Positions 29,279-37,802 of a DNA stretch of 64,000 nt are shown here, in pieces (position 1 is the stretch's first letter; each line of letters begins with the position of its first letter). Position numbers and translations under genes: made by a program. The notes under the pieces were generated by a model, which saw only the letters and a program-made list of their open reading frames with translations, ran no database searches and was not told the DNA's origin. The DNA lies in contig NZ_JAJKFT010000004.1 of NCBI RefSeq assembly GCF_020966755.1, positions 372,001-436,000 on the forward strand, given 5' to 3'. The stretch comes from Blastopirellula sediminis (lineage in GTDB: Bacteria > Planctomycetota > Planctomycetia > Pirellulales > Pirellulaceae).

Positions 29279-30268
29279 CTAGCGTTTGCGGCGTTTCCCT
29301 TCGCCAGACGAATCTTGTCCGTCCAGCAGCGTCGACAACAAGTCAGGCGAGATGTTCAAGTTGCCGATGTTTTCGGCGTTGTCGGCCAGGTCGCGGAACG
29401 CCATCGCGATCAACTGATTGGCGTCCAATCCGCCGGGGGCGGCCGCCAACAGCGTTCGCCAATCGATGTCCTTCAGCGGTTCGAGCATCGCCTTCAAAGC
29501 GTCGGCCTTCGCCTCCGATTCTTTCCGTTCGTTCTCGATCTTGCGGTCGACCAGCGTCGCACGTTCCTGTTCGATCGCGATATCGGCCTTCAGTTTCGTT
29601 TCGCGAACCTGACGCTGTTTTTGCTGGACGGCGATCTCGGTGTTCAGTTCGTTCTCTTTGATCTGACGTTCGAGTTCGACCGCCGTATTACGACGAGCGT
29701 AGATCGCTTCGTCCGCTTCCAACAGCAGCTTTTCGCGAGCTTCGGCCTGGAGCGCTTTCGCCATCTCCGGCGTCGCTTTGATCGACAAGACCGAAAGGTT
29801 CATTACCTCCACGCCGAGCAGCGCCACGGCGGGCGAAGCGGACAGTTGGGCGAAGACCTGGGCGACGAGTTCGTCGCTGCTGGTCAGCAACTCGCGTAGC
29901 GACTTCTTCAGCGTGAAGGCCCGGGCCAACGTCTGCGTGGTGTGAATCAAGCGGTCATTGAGTTTCGTCGGGTCGTCCGATCGGTACCGTCCCCAAGCGT
30001 CGACGCTGAAATCCAACAGCGTCGCGAGCTTGCCGGGGTTGGTCACGCGGAACGTCAGCTCTCCTTGAATCGTGGCGTCTTGAAAGTCGGCCGTCACTTC
30101 GTTGAAGACGAACGGCACGTCGGTACTGGCCAGCGGAAGTTGAACGAGCGTCGACGTGGGAGCGAAATAGAAGAAGGATAGACCGGCGCCTTCGCAGACG
30201 ACTTTGCCCCTGCGGAACAACATGACATGCGTCGAAGGGGGCGCCTTCACATAGCTGATCCCGAACAT
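29279..30268 (-). CDS. SPFH/Band 7 domain protein
   Basis: A 329-residue protein. ATG 30268 has GAAGGA about 8 nt upstream. The SPFH domain covers residues ~1-170 (HVMLFRRGKVVCEG, then ELTFRVTNPGKLATLLDF and VEVMNLSVLSIKATPEM). It is followed by a long charged coiled coil at ~175-265 (LLEADEAIYARRNTAVELER, then KQRQVRETKLKADIAIEQER). The C-terminus is Asp/Leu-rich and basic at the end (GEGKRRKR). No transmembrane helix is obvious, so it may attach to the membrane peripherally. It is the first gene of a two-gene run with the NAD-kinase-like protein, preceded by a palindrome. Confidence 0.85.
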   Translation of the reverse strand: MFGISYVKAPPSTHVMLFRRGKVVCEGAGLSFFYFAPTSTLVQLPLASTDVPFVFNEVTADFQDATIQGELTFRVTNPGKLATLLDFSVDAWGRYRSDDPTKLNDRLIHTTQTLARAFTLKKSLRELLTSSDELVAQVFAQLSASPAVALLGVEVMNLSVLSIKATPEMAKALQAEAREKLLLEADEAIYARRNTAVELERQIKENELNTEIAVQQKQRQVRETKLKADIAIEQERATLVDRKIENERKESEAKADALKAMLEPLKDIDWRTLLAAAPGGLDANQLIAMAFRDLADNAENIGNLNISPDLLSTLLDGQDSSGEGKRRKR

Positions 30269-30318
30269 TGCTGAAGTCCTTCAAAGATGAGGTTTCACCG
30301 CTCGAATTGAACTGTTGT

Positions 30319-30331
30319 TACACTAAGTGTA
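30319..30331. promoter_or_regulatory. Palindromic operator candidate upstream of SPFH gene
   Basis: TACACT-A-AGTGTA is a perfect palindrome 51 nt before the SPFH start codon, and a further half-site TTTACACTT lies at about 30335-30343. The position suits a repressor or activator site for the SPFH/NAD-kinase-like operon. The regulator is not in this window as far as I can tell. Confidence 0.5.
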
Positions 30332-30466
30332 TGTTTTACACTTTCTCGGGTCAACAATTTTGTTTTCACGATTTCAATATCTGTGAATTCCCTGATTTGG
30401 CCCCAAAATAAGCGCCAAGATCTCCCGAAGAAGGACGCGCCTCTGGTGAGAGATGTTCAGGGAGAA

Positions 30467-31672
30467 TCAGCTGCGACTTGCGGCGCCGCTCGGGTTATCT
30501 GGCGCCAGCAATTCCTGCGGCTTCACCCAGCGCCGCTCGCGCCAGGATGTCATCCCGGCCTGAGCCAACGCGACGCCGTCGGCGCCGGAGCGGATTGACC
30601 AGGGAAAGTCCCCTTCGCCGGCTACGTGCTTCAGGAAGAGTTCCCACTCGGTTTTGAATGCGTTCTCCTCGTGCGTTGCGCTGGGCAACTTGCGCCACCC
30701 TTCGTAGAAGTTGATCGGCTGGGGTATGTCCGGATTCCAAACCGGCTGCGGGGTCGAGCCAAGGCTTTGCACCCAGCAGTCGCGCAGGCCTGCGACGGCT
30801 GATCCGTGCGTGCCGTCGATTTGAATCGTCAGCAGATCGTCGCGGCGGACGCGCGTAGACCAGGAGCAGTTGAATTGGCAAATGACGCCGCTCGCCATTT
30901 CAAAGATCGCATAGGCGGCGTCGTCCGCCGTGCAGGCGTACGCGTCGCCTTGTTCATCGATCCGCTCCGGTATATCGATCGCCGCGTGAGCGAGGACTGA
31001 CTCGATCGGGCCAAGCAAGTCGTTGAGCACGTATTGCCAGTGGCAGAACATGTCGATGATGATCCCGCCGCCGTCTTCGGCCCGATAGTTCCAGCTCGGA
31101 CGCTGGGCAGGGCGATCGCCATCGTGACCCGAAAAGACCCAGTAGCCAAACTCGCCGCGGACGCTCAGGATCTTGCCGAAGAAGCCTTCGTCGCGCAGCG
31201 TCCGCAAGTGGCGAATGCCAGGGAGCCACAGCTTGTCCTGCACCACGCCATTCTTGACGCCGGCCTGCTCGCAGCAATCGGCGAGCTCGAGCGCATCGGC
31301 CATTTCAATCGCAATCGGCTTTTCGCAGTAGACCGCCTTCCCCTGCTCCACCGCTTGGCGAATAACGCTGGGGCGATGGGGAGTAACGCCGGCGTCGAAC
31401 ACGATATCGACGCGGCTATCAGCGATCACCGCGTCTAAGTCGGTAGTGAACTCCACCGCGCGGCCGATCTCGCGCACGGCGACTTCCTCCGCCAAGTGTC
31501 GCAGCTTCGACTCCTCGCGGGCGACCAAGATCGGTTCGACTTGCAGCATGTCGCCGCTGGCGAGCCGGACGCCACCTTGTTTCATGATGGCCAGAATCGA
31601 ACGCATAAAATGTTGATTCGTTCCCATCCGGCCGGTGACGCCATGCAGGGCGACGGTCAACTTCTTATCCAT
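30467..31672 (-). CDS. Gfo/Idh/MocA family oxidoreductase
   Basis: A 401-residue NAD(P)-dependent oxidoreductase. ATG 31672 is preferred over one 18 nt upstream because GAGG lies 7 nt before it. The Rossmann motif is [17 protein letters not shown] and the conserved catalytic EKP is in [12 protein letters not shown] (about residue 115). The C-terminal alpha/beta domain includes [19 protein letters not shown] with the His/Asp expected in the family. It lies 50 nt downstream of a DapA-like gene. Together they suggest breakdown of a sugar or sugar acid: oxidation by this enzyme, then aldol cleavage. The substrate is not known. Confidence 0.88.
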   Translation of the reverse strand: MDKKLTVALHGVTGRMGTNQHFMRSILAIMKQGGVRLASGDMLQVEPILVAREESKLRHLAEEVAVREIGRAVEFTTDLDAVIADSRVDIVFDAGVTPHRPSVIRQAVEQGKAVYCEKPIAIEMADALELADCCEQAGVKNGVVQDKLWLPGIRHLRTLRDEGFFGKILSVRGEFGYWVFSGHDGDRPAQRPSWNYRAEDGGGIIIDMFCHWQYVLNDLLGPIESVLAHAAIDIPERIDEQGDAYACTADDAAYAIFEMASGVICQFNCSWSTRVRRDDLLTIQIDGTHGSAVAGLRDCWVQSLGSTPQPVWNPDIPQPINFYEGWRKLPSATHEENAFKTEWELFLKHVAGEGDFPWSIRSGADGVALAQAGMTSWRERRWVKPQELLAPDNPSGAASRS

Positions 31673-31722
31673 CTTGTTCCTCGCGACCAATCGCCGGCAT
31701 GCTGCGGGATGCGAAAAGTGTG

Positions 31723-32676
31723 CTATCGAGTCAACGCTTCTAACCGCAGCAGAATGTCATGCAGGATTGGTTCGTCCGAATCAGGTCGCTGCGGGCTGTT
31801 CGGATGCGTGAGCGAAGACTTGATCCAGCCTCGATCATACAGGAACTGCGCCGCGCTATGCTTGTAGGCCGGGACCGGATTTCGAAACGCGAAGAAGCCG
31901 AGATACTGCAGCAAATCGTTCAGCTCATAAAAGCGAGGATCGCCGCTCTCCCAATAGGCGTCTCGTTTGGCGAATTCTTCCGGAGCGAAGGTGCTCAGTC
32001 CCAGCAGGTAGTCGCTGCCGTACATCACCATGTCGATCGCCAGGTCGTTCCCGGTGAAAACGCGAAAGTCCGGTCGCAGCTTGTTACGCAGCGAAAGTCG
32101 CTGCCATTCCAGTTCGCGGCTGAGAGACGAATGTTTCGCTCCGCTGCACTGTTGGATTCCCATCAGCTCGGCGTACAGTTCCAACGAATAGATTTTGCCG
32201 AACGGAGCGAACATCGTTCCCAGCTCAAAGCCGATGAACTCGCCGGCACACTCGCCCAGTTGGCGATAGGCGTCGGCAATCGCGGCGTCGCTTTGGCCGG
32301 TCAAGCCATACGACTGAAAGATCACCGGCGTCCCGGTATATTCGGTGATCAAGTCGATCTGCTGGCGATAGGCGTCCAGGTTAAAAGCGTCGCCCGGCGT
32401 GTCGCCGACAAAGGCGCCGGCCACAAACTGGCGGTCCCCGATCAACTCGCGCGTCAGCTTCAGCGCCTGACGCCGGATCGTATCGTCGATCAAGTTGCCG
32501 TAGCCGGTATCCATGTTCACGGCCGGGGCCAGTCCGGCCGCGTCGGTTCGCTGCACATGGGCCGCAAAGCCGTCCCAGTCAATCGCGCCATCGGCCGCGA
32601 AGGGGAGCAAAATCGCCGACATCCCGGTGATTTTGCGCCGCGGTTGAAAAAGCTCCGCCAATGTATCGGCCGTCAT
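31723..32676 (-). CDS. Dihydrodipicolinate synthase/N-acetylneuraminate lyase family aldolase
   Basis: A 317-residue (beta/alpha)8 class I aldolase. ATG 32676 is chosen because the fold begins soon after ([26 protein letters not shown]). The Schiff-base lysine is expected in [11 protein letters not shown] (residue ~170) and the conserved tyrosine in [26 protein letters not shown] is the usual strand-4 loop. It is unlikely to be the lysine-biosynthesis enzyme itself because of its distant sequence and its pairing with a Gfo/Idh oxidoreductase; a catabolic keto-acid lyase is more likely. Confidence 0.82.
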   Translation of the reverse strand: MTADTLAELFQPRRKITGMSAILLPFAADGAIDWDGFAAHVQRTDAAGLAPAVNMDTGYGNLIDDTIRRQALKLTRELIGDRQFVAGAFVGDTPGDAFNLDAYRQQIDLITEYTGTPVIFQSYGLTGQSDAAIADAYRQLGECAGEFIGFELGTMFAPFGKIYSLELYAELMGIQQCSGAKHSSLSRELEWQRLSLRNKLRPDFRVFTGNDLAIDMVMYGSDYLLGLSTFAPEEFAKRDAYWESGDPRFYELNDLLQYLGFFAFRNPVPAYKHSAAQFLYDRGWIKSSLTHPNSPQRPDSDEPILHDILLRLEALTR

Positions 32677-33064
32677 CGTTTCTTTCTGAATCACCGCTGC
32701 AACGAACCTCAAACAGTTGAATTGTCCAACTCCCAATCCGCCACTTGCCAATCGGGCGGATCCTGCGAAAACAAGACGCGAGCTCGCGGAGTTGTTCCTG
32801 GTTGTACTCGAAATCAGGGGCCATTGCCTTGCAGATTGGGCGAATTCTCGGATGGCAAATCGGGCGTCCTGGGCCAGAATCTTGCACTTAGCGCGTTTTC
32901 GCCAGCGAGAAACGCATCTCGAGCAAAAGCGGACCGGACCGCTGTCCGATTTTTTTTCGCGTCGACCTGGACCAACGTGATTCGTTTGCGCTCAAACGGA
33001 CAGTGGACTCCAGCGCTACATTTTTTTTGAGGCGCCGATCTACGCAACGCCCGGCGCCCGGCGC

Positions 33065-33098
33065 CATGCTCTTATCGCGTCTTCGCGAGAAGAGCATG
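33065..33098. other. Strong hairpin inside the T-tract array
   Basis: CATGCTCTT and AAGAGCATG are perfect 9-nt arms, and inside them CGCG-TCTT-CGCG forms a further stem with one A/G mismatch between. The whole 34 nt folds as one hairpin of about 15 pairs. It lies between units 2 and 3 of the array. Confidence 0.7.
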
Positions 33099-33246
33099 TC
33101 TTCCAAACAGTGGGCTGGACTCGCCCCCATTTTTTTGAGCCCCAAAAGGCCTCGCTCATCCCAAAGCGGCAGAACAAATCAATCGCCTCCGATGTCGACT
33201 GGACCGCCGTCCCCATTTTTTTGCGCCACGCGCTCGTTCCGGGTGG

Positions 33247-33276
33247 CCCGTCCAGTCTCTCCAAAGACTGGGCGGG
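33247..33276. other. Second strong hairpin in the T-tract array
   Basis: CCCGTCCAGTCT and AGACTGGGCGGG pair over 12 positions (one G-U type) around a 6-nt loop. The stem carries GTCCAGTC/GACTGG, the same string as the repeat core, so the hairpin may have arisen from two opposed core copies. No T run follows it directly. Confidence 0.65.
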
Positions 33277-33717
33277 TCGCGTAGCGACAAGATGCCGCGC
33301 CATCCGGCCGGATCCCTTGGGCACACTCGCCCAGCAAACTGGACTGGACCGCGCGCTCTCCTTTTTTTTCGTGCGGAGTGGACTGGACCGCTGACGCATT
33401 TTTTTCGCGAACCTACTCTCCCGTCCAATAGCTCCCATTTGCTCTCACGCATTCTCCCCAGGCCGCCTATCATGTGGACCGCAGCACGCGATTTTTTTCG
33501 CCACACAGTGGACTGGACCGCAACCAAATTTTTTTAGGCGGTCCCCACCGAAACCTCGCACCAAAAGATCGCAGCCGCGACCGCCAGCGCGAATCGCCCC
33601 AGCCCAAAAAACGGCCGGCAATTCGCACTTCCAAAATCAGGACGCACGACTTTAAATCACCCCGCAATCGATCACGAATCCGTGCGCTTTGTCAAGAGAC
33701 AACGTTGGGCGATCCGG

Positions 33718-33739
33718 TAGGCTGGATCGAGACCCAGCA
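33718..33739. repeat. Imperfect copy of the GGCTGGGTC-GA-GACCCAGCC element
   Basis: TAGGCTGGATCGAGACCCAGCA is a one- or two-mismatch copy of the hairpin found with a T run at 44152-44177. Here the stem has a mismatch and no T run follows, so it is a degenerate dispersed copy rather than a working terminator. Confidence 0.55.
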
Positions 33740-33805
33740 GAACCGGAGACGGGACAGAGTTTTCAGACGCGTTAGAAACGAGTTCGACGATTAGCGGCAA
33801 GACGC

Positions 33806-34579
33806 TTGTCATCCGCAATTTGCGCAAGCTGGGACTCGACCATGCCTGCGAGACAACGTTGGCGTCGGCCGGGCTCCGTCTGGGCCATCGATCACGGCGA
33901 GCCGCCCCAGCCGATCGATGGTCACTTCCGCCAGATCCTGGCCGTTCGTGATCTGGCAAGCGGCATGCAACTGGCCTGGACGCCGGTGGCGGAAGCCACC
34001 GCGGCCGAGGCGGTCCCGGTGCTCCAGGCTCTGACGCTTGAGTATGGCGCCCCGCTAGCGCTCAAGAGCGATAACGGCTCGGCCTTCAAGAGCGGCGACT
34101 TCGGCGCCTGGCTGTCGGAGCACCTGGTGGTACCGCTTCTCTCACCGGTTCGTATGCCACGTTACAACGGGGCGTGCGAGGCGGGAATCGGGGCGGCGAA
34201 ACGCCGCACCGAATACCTGGCCGCCCGCCAGGGACGTTACCTTGACTGGACGACCAACGATCTTCATGCGGCCCAGCGTTGGGCAAATGAAGAAAGCTAC
34301 CCCGGCGGCTTCGCCGCCGGAACGCCTGCCAGCCGCTTCGCGGCTCGCGTTCCCATCGACGACATCGAACGTGACACGTTCCGCGCCGCCGTACTACAAT
34401 ACGAACGTGAACGAAACCAGGAAGCGTCCACCCGAGGCGATGCACTGACCGACATGTTACTAGCGATTCATCACCGTCGAGCCGTCCGCCATGTTCTTGT
34501 CGAACACGGCTATCTCGACATCACACGGAGGTCCGTTCCTCAACCACTTCCTGCGAAAAAATGCGCAAAGATTAAGTGA
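33806..34579 (+). CDS. DDE integrase/transposase catalytic domain, N-terminus missing
   Basis: An rve-type DDE integrase core of ~245 residues. The three acidic residues are visible: Asp in VWAIDH, Asp in LKSDNGSAF, and Glu in NGACEAGIGAAKRRTEY. IS3/IS481-like transposases have an N-terminal helix-turn-helix region of 100 or more residues before the first Asp; here only ~30 residues remain and the frame closes upstream. The usable starts are TTG 33806 and ATG 33842. No inverted repeats were found at the ends. It is probably a 5'-truncated, inactive element remnant, although the catalytic core itself is intact. Confidence 0.7.
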   Translation: MSSAICASWDSTMPARQRWRRPGSVWAIDHGEPPQPIDGHFRQILAVRDLASGMQLAWTPVAEATAAEAVPVLQALTLEYGAPLALKSDNGSAFKSGDFGAWLSEHLVVPLLSPVRMPRYNGACEAGIGAAKRRTEYLAARQGRYLDWTTNDLHAAQRWANEESYPGGFAAGTPASRFAARVPIDDIERDTFRAAVLQYERERNQEASTRGDALTDMLLAIHHRRAVRHVLVEHGYLDITRRSVPQPLPAKKCAKIK

Positions 34580-34795
34580 GGGGCACACCAGACTCAGCAA
34601 AGGAGCGAACAATGCTCCACGCTATTCAGACGGGAAAGATTCAAGCAGGTGAAGCTGGTCTGCGTGGCCTGCGACGAAAATTGCAGAGATTGCTCGGCAT
34701 GGATGTGGATCTTTCCGTTATCAGGCGTGGCGGCCCGTTCGATCAGCCGCCAACTATTCCTGTACCATAAGCATCGCAATCACTTGGAAACTCAA

Positions 34796-35164
34796 ATGAA
34801 CCTCTTTTGCAAAATCTTTGTTGACATCGATATCTCAAAGGAAGAGCTTGTGCAGAGGATTGCGGACTGCACAAGTGGAAAGAACGAGCGATGGTCAGTG
34901 CGAACGAATTGGGGCGAGATTGATGTCGTGAACAATGAAGACTTTGACGAAACTCGGAGGTTACAGGCCCCCGATGGCTTTCTATTCTATCGGTTCTATT
35001 TGGAAATGGAGCCGGAAGAATACGTGCCGGAAGAAACGTACATCAAGTCTGTCGGCACGTTGCTAGGCGATCTGTGGGAGTGGAATGTCAAGGCCATAGC
35101 AGCATGCGATTTTGAGAAGAGCTTGCCGATGAAGGGGGGATATAGCTCGCCGAAGAGTTGTTGA
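34796..35164 (+). CDS. Small acidic protein resembling polymorphic-toxin immunity proteins
   Basis: A 122-residue protein from ATG 34796; upstream in-frame sequence is not protein-like. It is acidic (VNNEDFDETRR, YLEMEPEEYVPEETY) with a C-terminal pattern of aromatic, Leu-rich helix and AACDFEKSLPMKGGY. This layout, short acidic protein ending in DFE-x-LP-x-GGY, is common in immunity proteins that follow toxin C-termini. Directly after it, in another frame, comes a remnant of a larger protein that looks like a toxin carrier. The assignment is inference from shape and context, not a family match. Confidence 0.5.
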   Translation: MNLFCKIFVDIDISKEELVQRIADCTSGKNERWSVRTNWGEIDVVNNEDFDETRRLQAPDGFLFYRFYLEMEPEEYVPEETYIKSVGTLLGDLWEWNVKAIAACDFEKSLPMKGGYSSPKSC

Positions 35165-35654
35165 CGTCGTCGAAAGTCAACAACGTCCTGTCATTGGCGA
35201 AAATGGATACGAAAGACTGCAAGCGTACCTCACAGGCTTCGTGCGGACCGAAAACGACCAAGAGTTTCAAGCGGTCGGGGAGCGATACAAAGAAGATCTG
35301 TGGTACGAACTCACCTACAGCCGGAACAATCTCAATTACCAAGGAGGTTTCGCTGAGGGCTTCTTCATTGACGGCGCCTGGGGGAATGTGACCGGACTCA
35401 TTGAATTAGGGAAGATGGCGTATACGGCGAATCAGTGGTTCGCCCATCAAGTCGGAAATCTGTTCCTCGTCGGCAGGGTGGCGCTGTTAGCCGATCTCTT
35501 CCTTCGGGTGCCACTGTCGTCTGCGACAGTGCTCTTCAACCAGTTCGCGCGATGGGGTCGGCATCGTAAAACGTTCAGGCAATTACTATCAAGCCATTCT
35601 TTTGACTTCCGTTCCACAATGCAATGCTGTGCTGATTTGAAGCTCTACCGGTAG
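35140..35654 (+). pseudogene. Fragment of a larger protein (toxin-like carrier), no start codon
   Basis: An open frame without a plausible start runs from about 35140. It reads RRVVDVVESQQRPVIGENGY, then QAYLTGFVRTENDQEFQAVG, then QGGFAEGFFIDGAWGNVTGL and IELGKMAYTANQWFAHQVG. The GFIDGAWGNVTGLIELGK-like block resembles pre-toxin regions of polymorphic toxins that precede a C-terminal nuclease. From 35471 the coding-like sequence runs into a REP-like element, so the end is lost too. It is therefore a remnant cut at both ends. Confidence 0.5.
35471..35537 (+). repeat. REP-like hairpin element, copy 1
   Basis: The ~67-nt element starts GGCAGGGTGGC and carries CTTCGGGTGC followed by the perfect hairpin CACTGTCG-TCTG-CGACAGTG (35512-35531). 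Copies 2 and 4 share the whole length; copy 3 shares the hairpin only. Confidence 0.7.
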
Positions 35655-35719
35655 GCAAAAGAGACTGTCGCAGACGACAATAGCGCCCAAGAAAGACGAT
35701 AAAGCAGTGCCACCAGGAC
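35651..35719 (-). repeat. REP-like hairpin element, copy 2 (inverted relative to copy 1)
   Basis: On the minus strand it reads CCTGGTGGCACTGCTTTA, then TTCTTGGGCGCTATTGTCG and TCTGCGACAGT, matching copies 1 and 4 along their length. Hairpin at 35664-35681 with one mismatch. It lies about 120 nt from copy 1 in the opposite orientation. Confidence 0.65.
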
Positions 35720-35730
35720 GCCCAAGCAAC

Positions 35731-37142
35731 TCAATTCGCCGCAAATGCCTCGCCGTTGGCGAGGATGAATTGATAGAGAAGGATTCTAAGACGATCAAAG
35801 TCGAGTCGCTTGGCCAGGGCGGAAAGCGACTTGCCAAACGCTTTGAGTTCGGCCCCGCGCATTTCCTTTAGACCCGCTCTGGGATTCTCGCCAAGTTCGT
35901 CGAGAAGCCAGGTCAACGCGTTGACATGCGGCGTGGCCTTGAGCGTTCCCAACGACTTGAGCGTGTACCGAAAACGCTTCTCCGACGTTTTTCGCGCGAA
36001 GGCCAGCAGCCCGTCTTCCGGTTCCTCGACCTCGTCGATGTACTTCGACGCGAAAGCGACAACTTTGACGGGACTGGAAAGCGACTTTAGCGAGGTTGAA
36101 TTGACGGCCTCGACGGAAGCCCGGATCGGGTCGTGCGGCCAACGCAATTTGACTCGTCCGAGCAATCCCAGTCGTTTCACGTCAGGATCGCTATGCCGAC
36201 TTGCTGTTGCGAGTATGGGTTCAAAGGGGGCGTTTTGTTTCCGCATCGCCAGCCGAACCACCCAAGTGAGAATCAAGTGGGAACGCCGGTCATTGCCTGG
36301 GCGATCGCGATCGACTCGTTCAAAAATGGTCAGCAGGGAATCGGCCGACACATCGGAATCCAATTCGCAAGCGGTACGAAGAATCGCCGCTAACGCCGGA
36401 TTCTCTGGGTTGAGCATTTCTGCCGATACCAGCTCCGTTTTCGCCCGTTCCGGATCTAGAGAAGCGACAAGTGAGGGAACGTCTGGGAGAAATTCACTCG
36501 GCCAGGTGCAAAGCCGGAGCAAGAGGCTGAATACTGCGTTACGCGACGAGCCCTGGAGTCTGTGTTGTGCGATCGCGCTGCGCAGACCTTGCAGCGTGGC
36601 TGAGATCAGCGCGTCGTCGCGCGACTCCATGGCCGTCCTCAGAATTGCGGCAACGTCTTCTTGCCGGTTTTCGGACTGATATTCGGCAATCACGGCTCGG
36701 AATCTGGCGGATCGGCGCTGGAGTAGCTGCGGAGCGTCGTCTTGCAATATATGCGGGTGATGGCGAATGATAGCGCGGGCCAACGCTTCGTTCGCGGCGA
36801 TTGCGTACTTGGACGCCTCGTCAGCATGGTCGCCGCCGCCATCCGCGAGAACCAGCGGCACTTGTTCCATGTATTCGGGTTGCGCGTAATCCAAAGTGCG
36901 ATACGCATCCCAGGCAATTTTCTCGTCGTCAAGCCGACGAAACATGACGACAAGCTCTTTCAACACTCTGCCCTTGCTTAGGTCCTGAATCTCATTCCAT
37001 TTTCTATCTGCTGGATGCGATTGTCGATCTCGCGAAATTTGTTCCTTTGGATTTGCTGGGAGACCCAAAACACGGCAGATAAGATCACGATACAGAAAAC
37101 CACGATGCCGGCAATTGCGCCAATTGTTCGAATGCCATTCAT
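35731..37142 (-). CDS. Membrane-anchored helical-repeat protein, probably frameshifted near 37000
   Basis: The main frame (stop at 35731) encodes ~420 residues of helical repeat-like sequence (AWDAYRTLDYAQPEYMEQVP; ALISATLQGLRSAIAQH; RAGLKEMRGAELKAFGKSL), possibly HEAT-like. Its upstream part beyond about 37000 has no protein character. In the other frame, ATG 37142 encodes an N-terminal signal anchor (GAIAGIVVFCIVILSAVFWV) and a charged linker (QQIQRNKFREIDNRIQQIE), ending at a TAA at 36978. Joining the two frames at the AAAA run on the coding strand (37000-37003) gives one sensible membrane-anchored protein. Either a real frameshift mutation, a sequencing error, or two genes. No known family. 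Confidence 0.6.
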
Positions 37143-37381
37143 TTGGGTAAATGCCCTGACTGTGGGGAAAGAAAATGAACGGGAGGGACACTTCGTGGCT
37201 AGTTCTTCCCGATCGTGGTTACGGCGACGAAACCGCCCGCTTGCTTAGATTCTAAGCCGCAATCGATAGGTCTCACAGTTTGCGTAATGAGCGATTCGAC
37301 CCGTTGCAAATGGTCGCTTTGGAGCATCATCTCACGCTCGTCACGCCGGGAAATTTACGAGAAATCCGCTTGACGCGTGGA

Positions 37382-37403
37382 GTGTGTAGTATATAGTACA
37401 CAC
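37382..37403. promoter_or_regulatory. Inverted repeat operator immediately before the XRE gene
   Basis: GTGTGTA-GTATATAG-TACACAC has perfect 7-nt arms and an 8-nt spacer and ends at the base before the ATG at 37404. The position over the ribosome entry or promoter is typical of autorepression by small XRE regulators. Confidence 0.65.
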
Positions 37404-37757
37404 ATGAGCAGTTTTGGCGACCATTTACGAAAACTTCGAGAGCAGCGGCGTGCCGACGACGCTAGTTTCTCGGTGCGTCAACTTGCCGTTCGGGTCGGCG
37501 TTGAGCCGTCGTATCTCAGCAAGGTGGAGCGCGGGCAACAGCCTCCTCCTTCCGAGAAAACGATTCTGGCGATCGCGGCTGAGTTGGGGGAAGACCCGGA
37601 CGTGTTGCTGGCGTTGGCAGGCAAGGTTTCGGGCGATTTGCAGGAGGTCATTCTCCGTCGCCCGCAGCTATTCGCCGAGTTGATCCGTCAGCTCAAAGAC
37701 ATGCCGGATCATGCGGTGTTGCGGATCGTACGTGAGGTTCGCGACGGGGAATGGTAA
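37404..37757 (+). CDS. XRE-family helix-turn-helix transcriptional regulator
   Basis: A 117-residue regulator. ATG 37404 is used rather than a GTG nine codons upstream because the helix-turn-helix protein starts there (MSSFGDHLRKLREQRR). The HTH is SVRQLAVRVGVEPSYLSKVERGQQPPP (residues ~23-49), followed by a helical C-terminal tail (ILAIAAELGEDPDVLLALAG; LFAELIRQLKDMPDHAVLRIV). It sits 45 nt before a gene of unknown function and is probably its regulator, working through the inverted repeat just upstream. Confidence 0.9.
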   Translation: MSSFGDHLRKLREQRRADDASFSVRQLAVRVGVEPSYLSKVERGQQPPPSEKTILAIAAELGEDPDVLLALAGKVSGDLQEVILRRPQLFAELIRQLKDMPDHAVLRIVREVRDGEW

Positions 37758-37802
37758 CTGCGACCGACTGAACTTATCTGTTTCATTAGGGGGAATCGAA
37801 TC

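Larger units (their letters stand above)
32929..33535. repeat. Array of eight degenerate units: GGACTGGACCGC core plus T7-8 tract
   Basis: Eight units share the pattern CAGTGGACTGGACCGC, 5-9 variable nt, then seven or eight T. Core starts / T tracts: 32929 / 32950-32957; 33001 / 33021-33028; 33108 / 33130-33136; 33193 / 33216-33222; 33337 / 33362-33369; 33376 / 33399-33405; 33471 / 33492-33498; 33506 / 33529-33535. A partial core without T tract (GTCGACCTGGACC) sits at 32961. Spacing between units is irregular (35 to 144 nt), so this is not a CRISPR or simple tandem repeat. The core is weakly self-complementary (CAGT-GG-ACTG). Read on the minus strand each unit is A7, a short spacer, GCGGTCCAGTCCACTG. 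The rest of the 1.1-kb gap holds no credible gene. Confidence 0.75.

Noticed and set aside
32888-33527. Several minus-strand frames (85-132 residues) across the T-tract array
   Set aside because: Their Lys/Ser/Arg-rich products come from the repeats (A7 gives Lys-Lys, the core gives VQST/RSSP) and frames change from unit to unit, so they are by-products.
32929-33535. CRISPR array
   Set aside because: Unit spacing runs from 35 to 144 nt, the repeats are degenerate and no cas gene is near.
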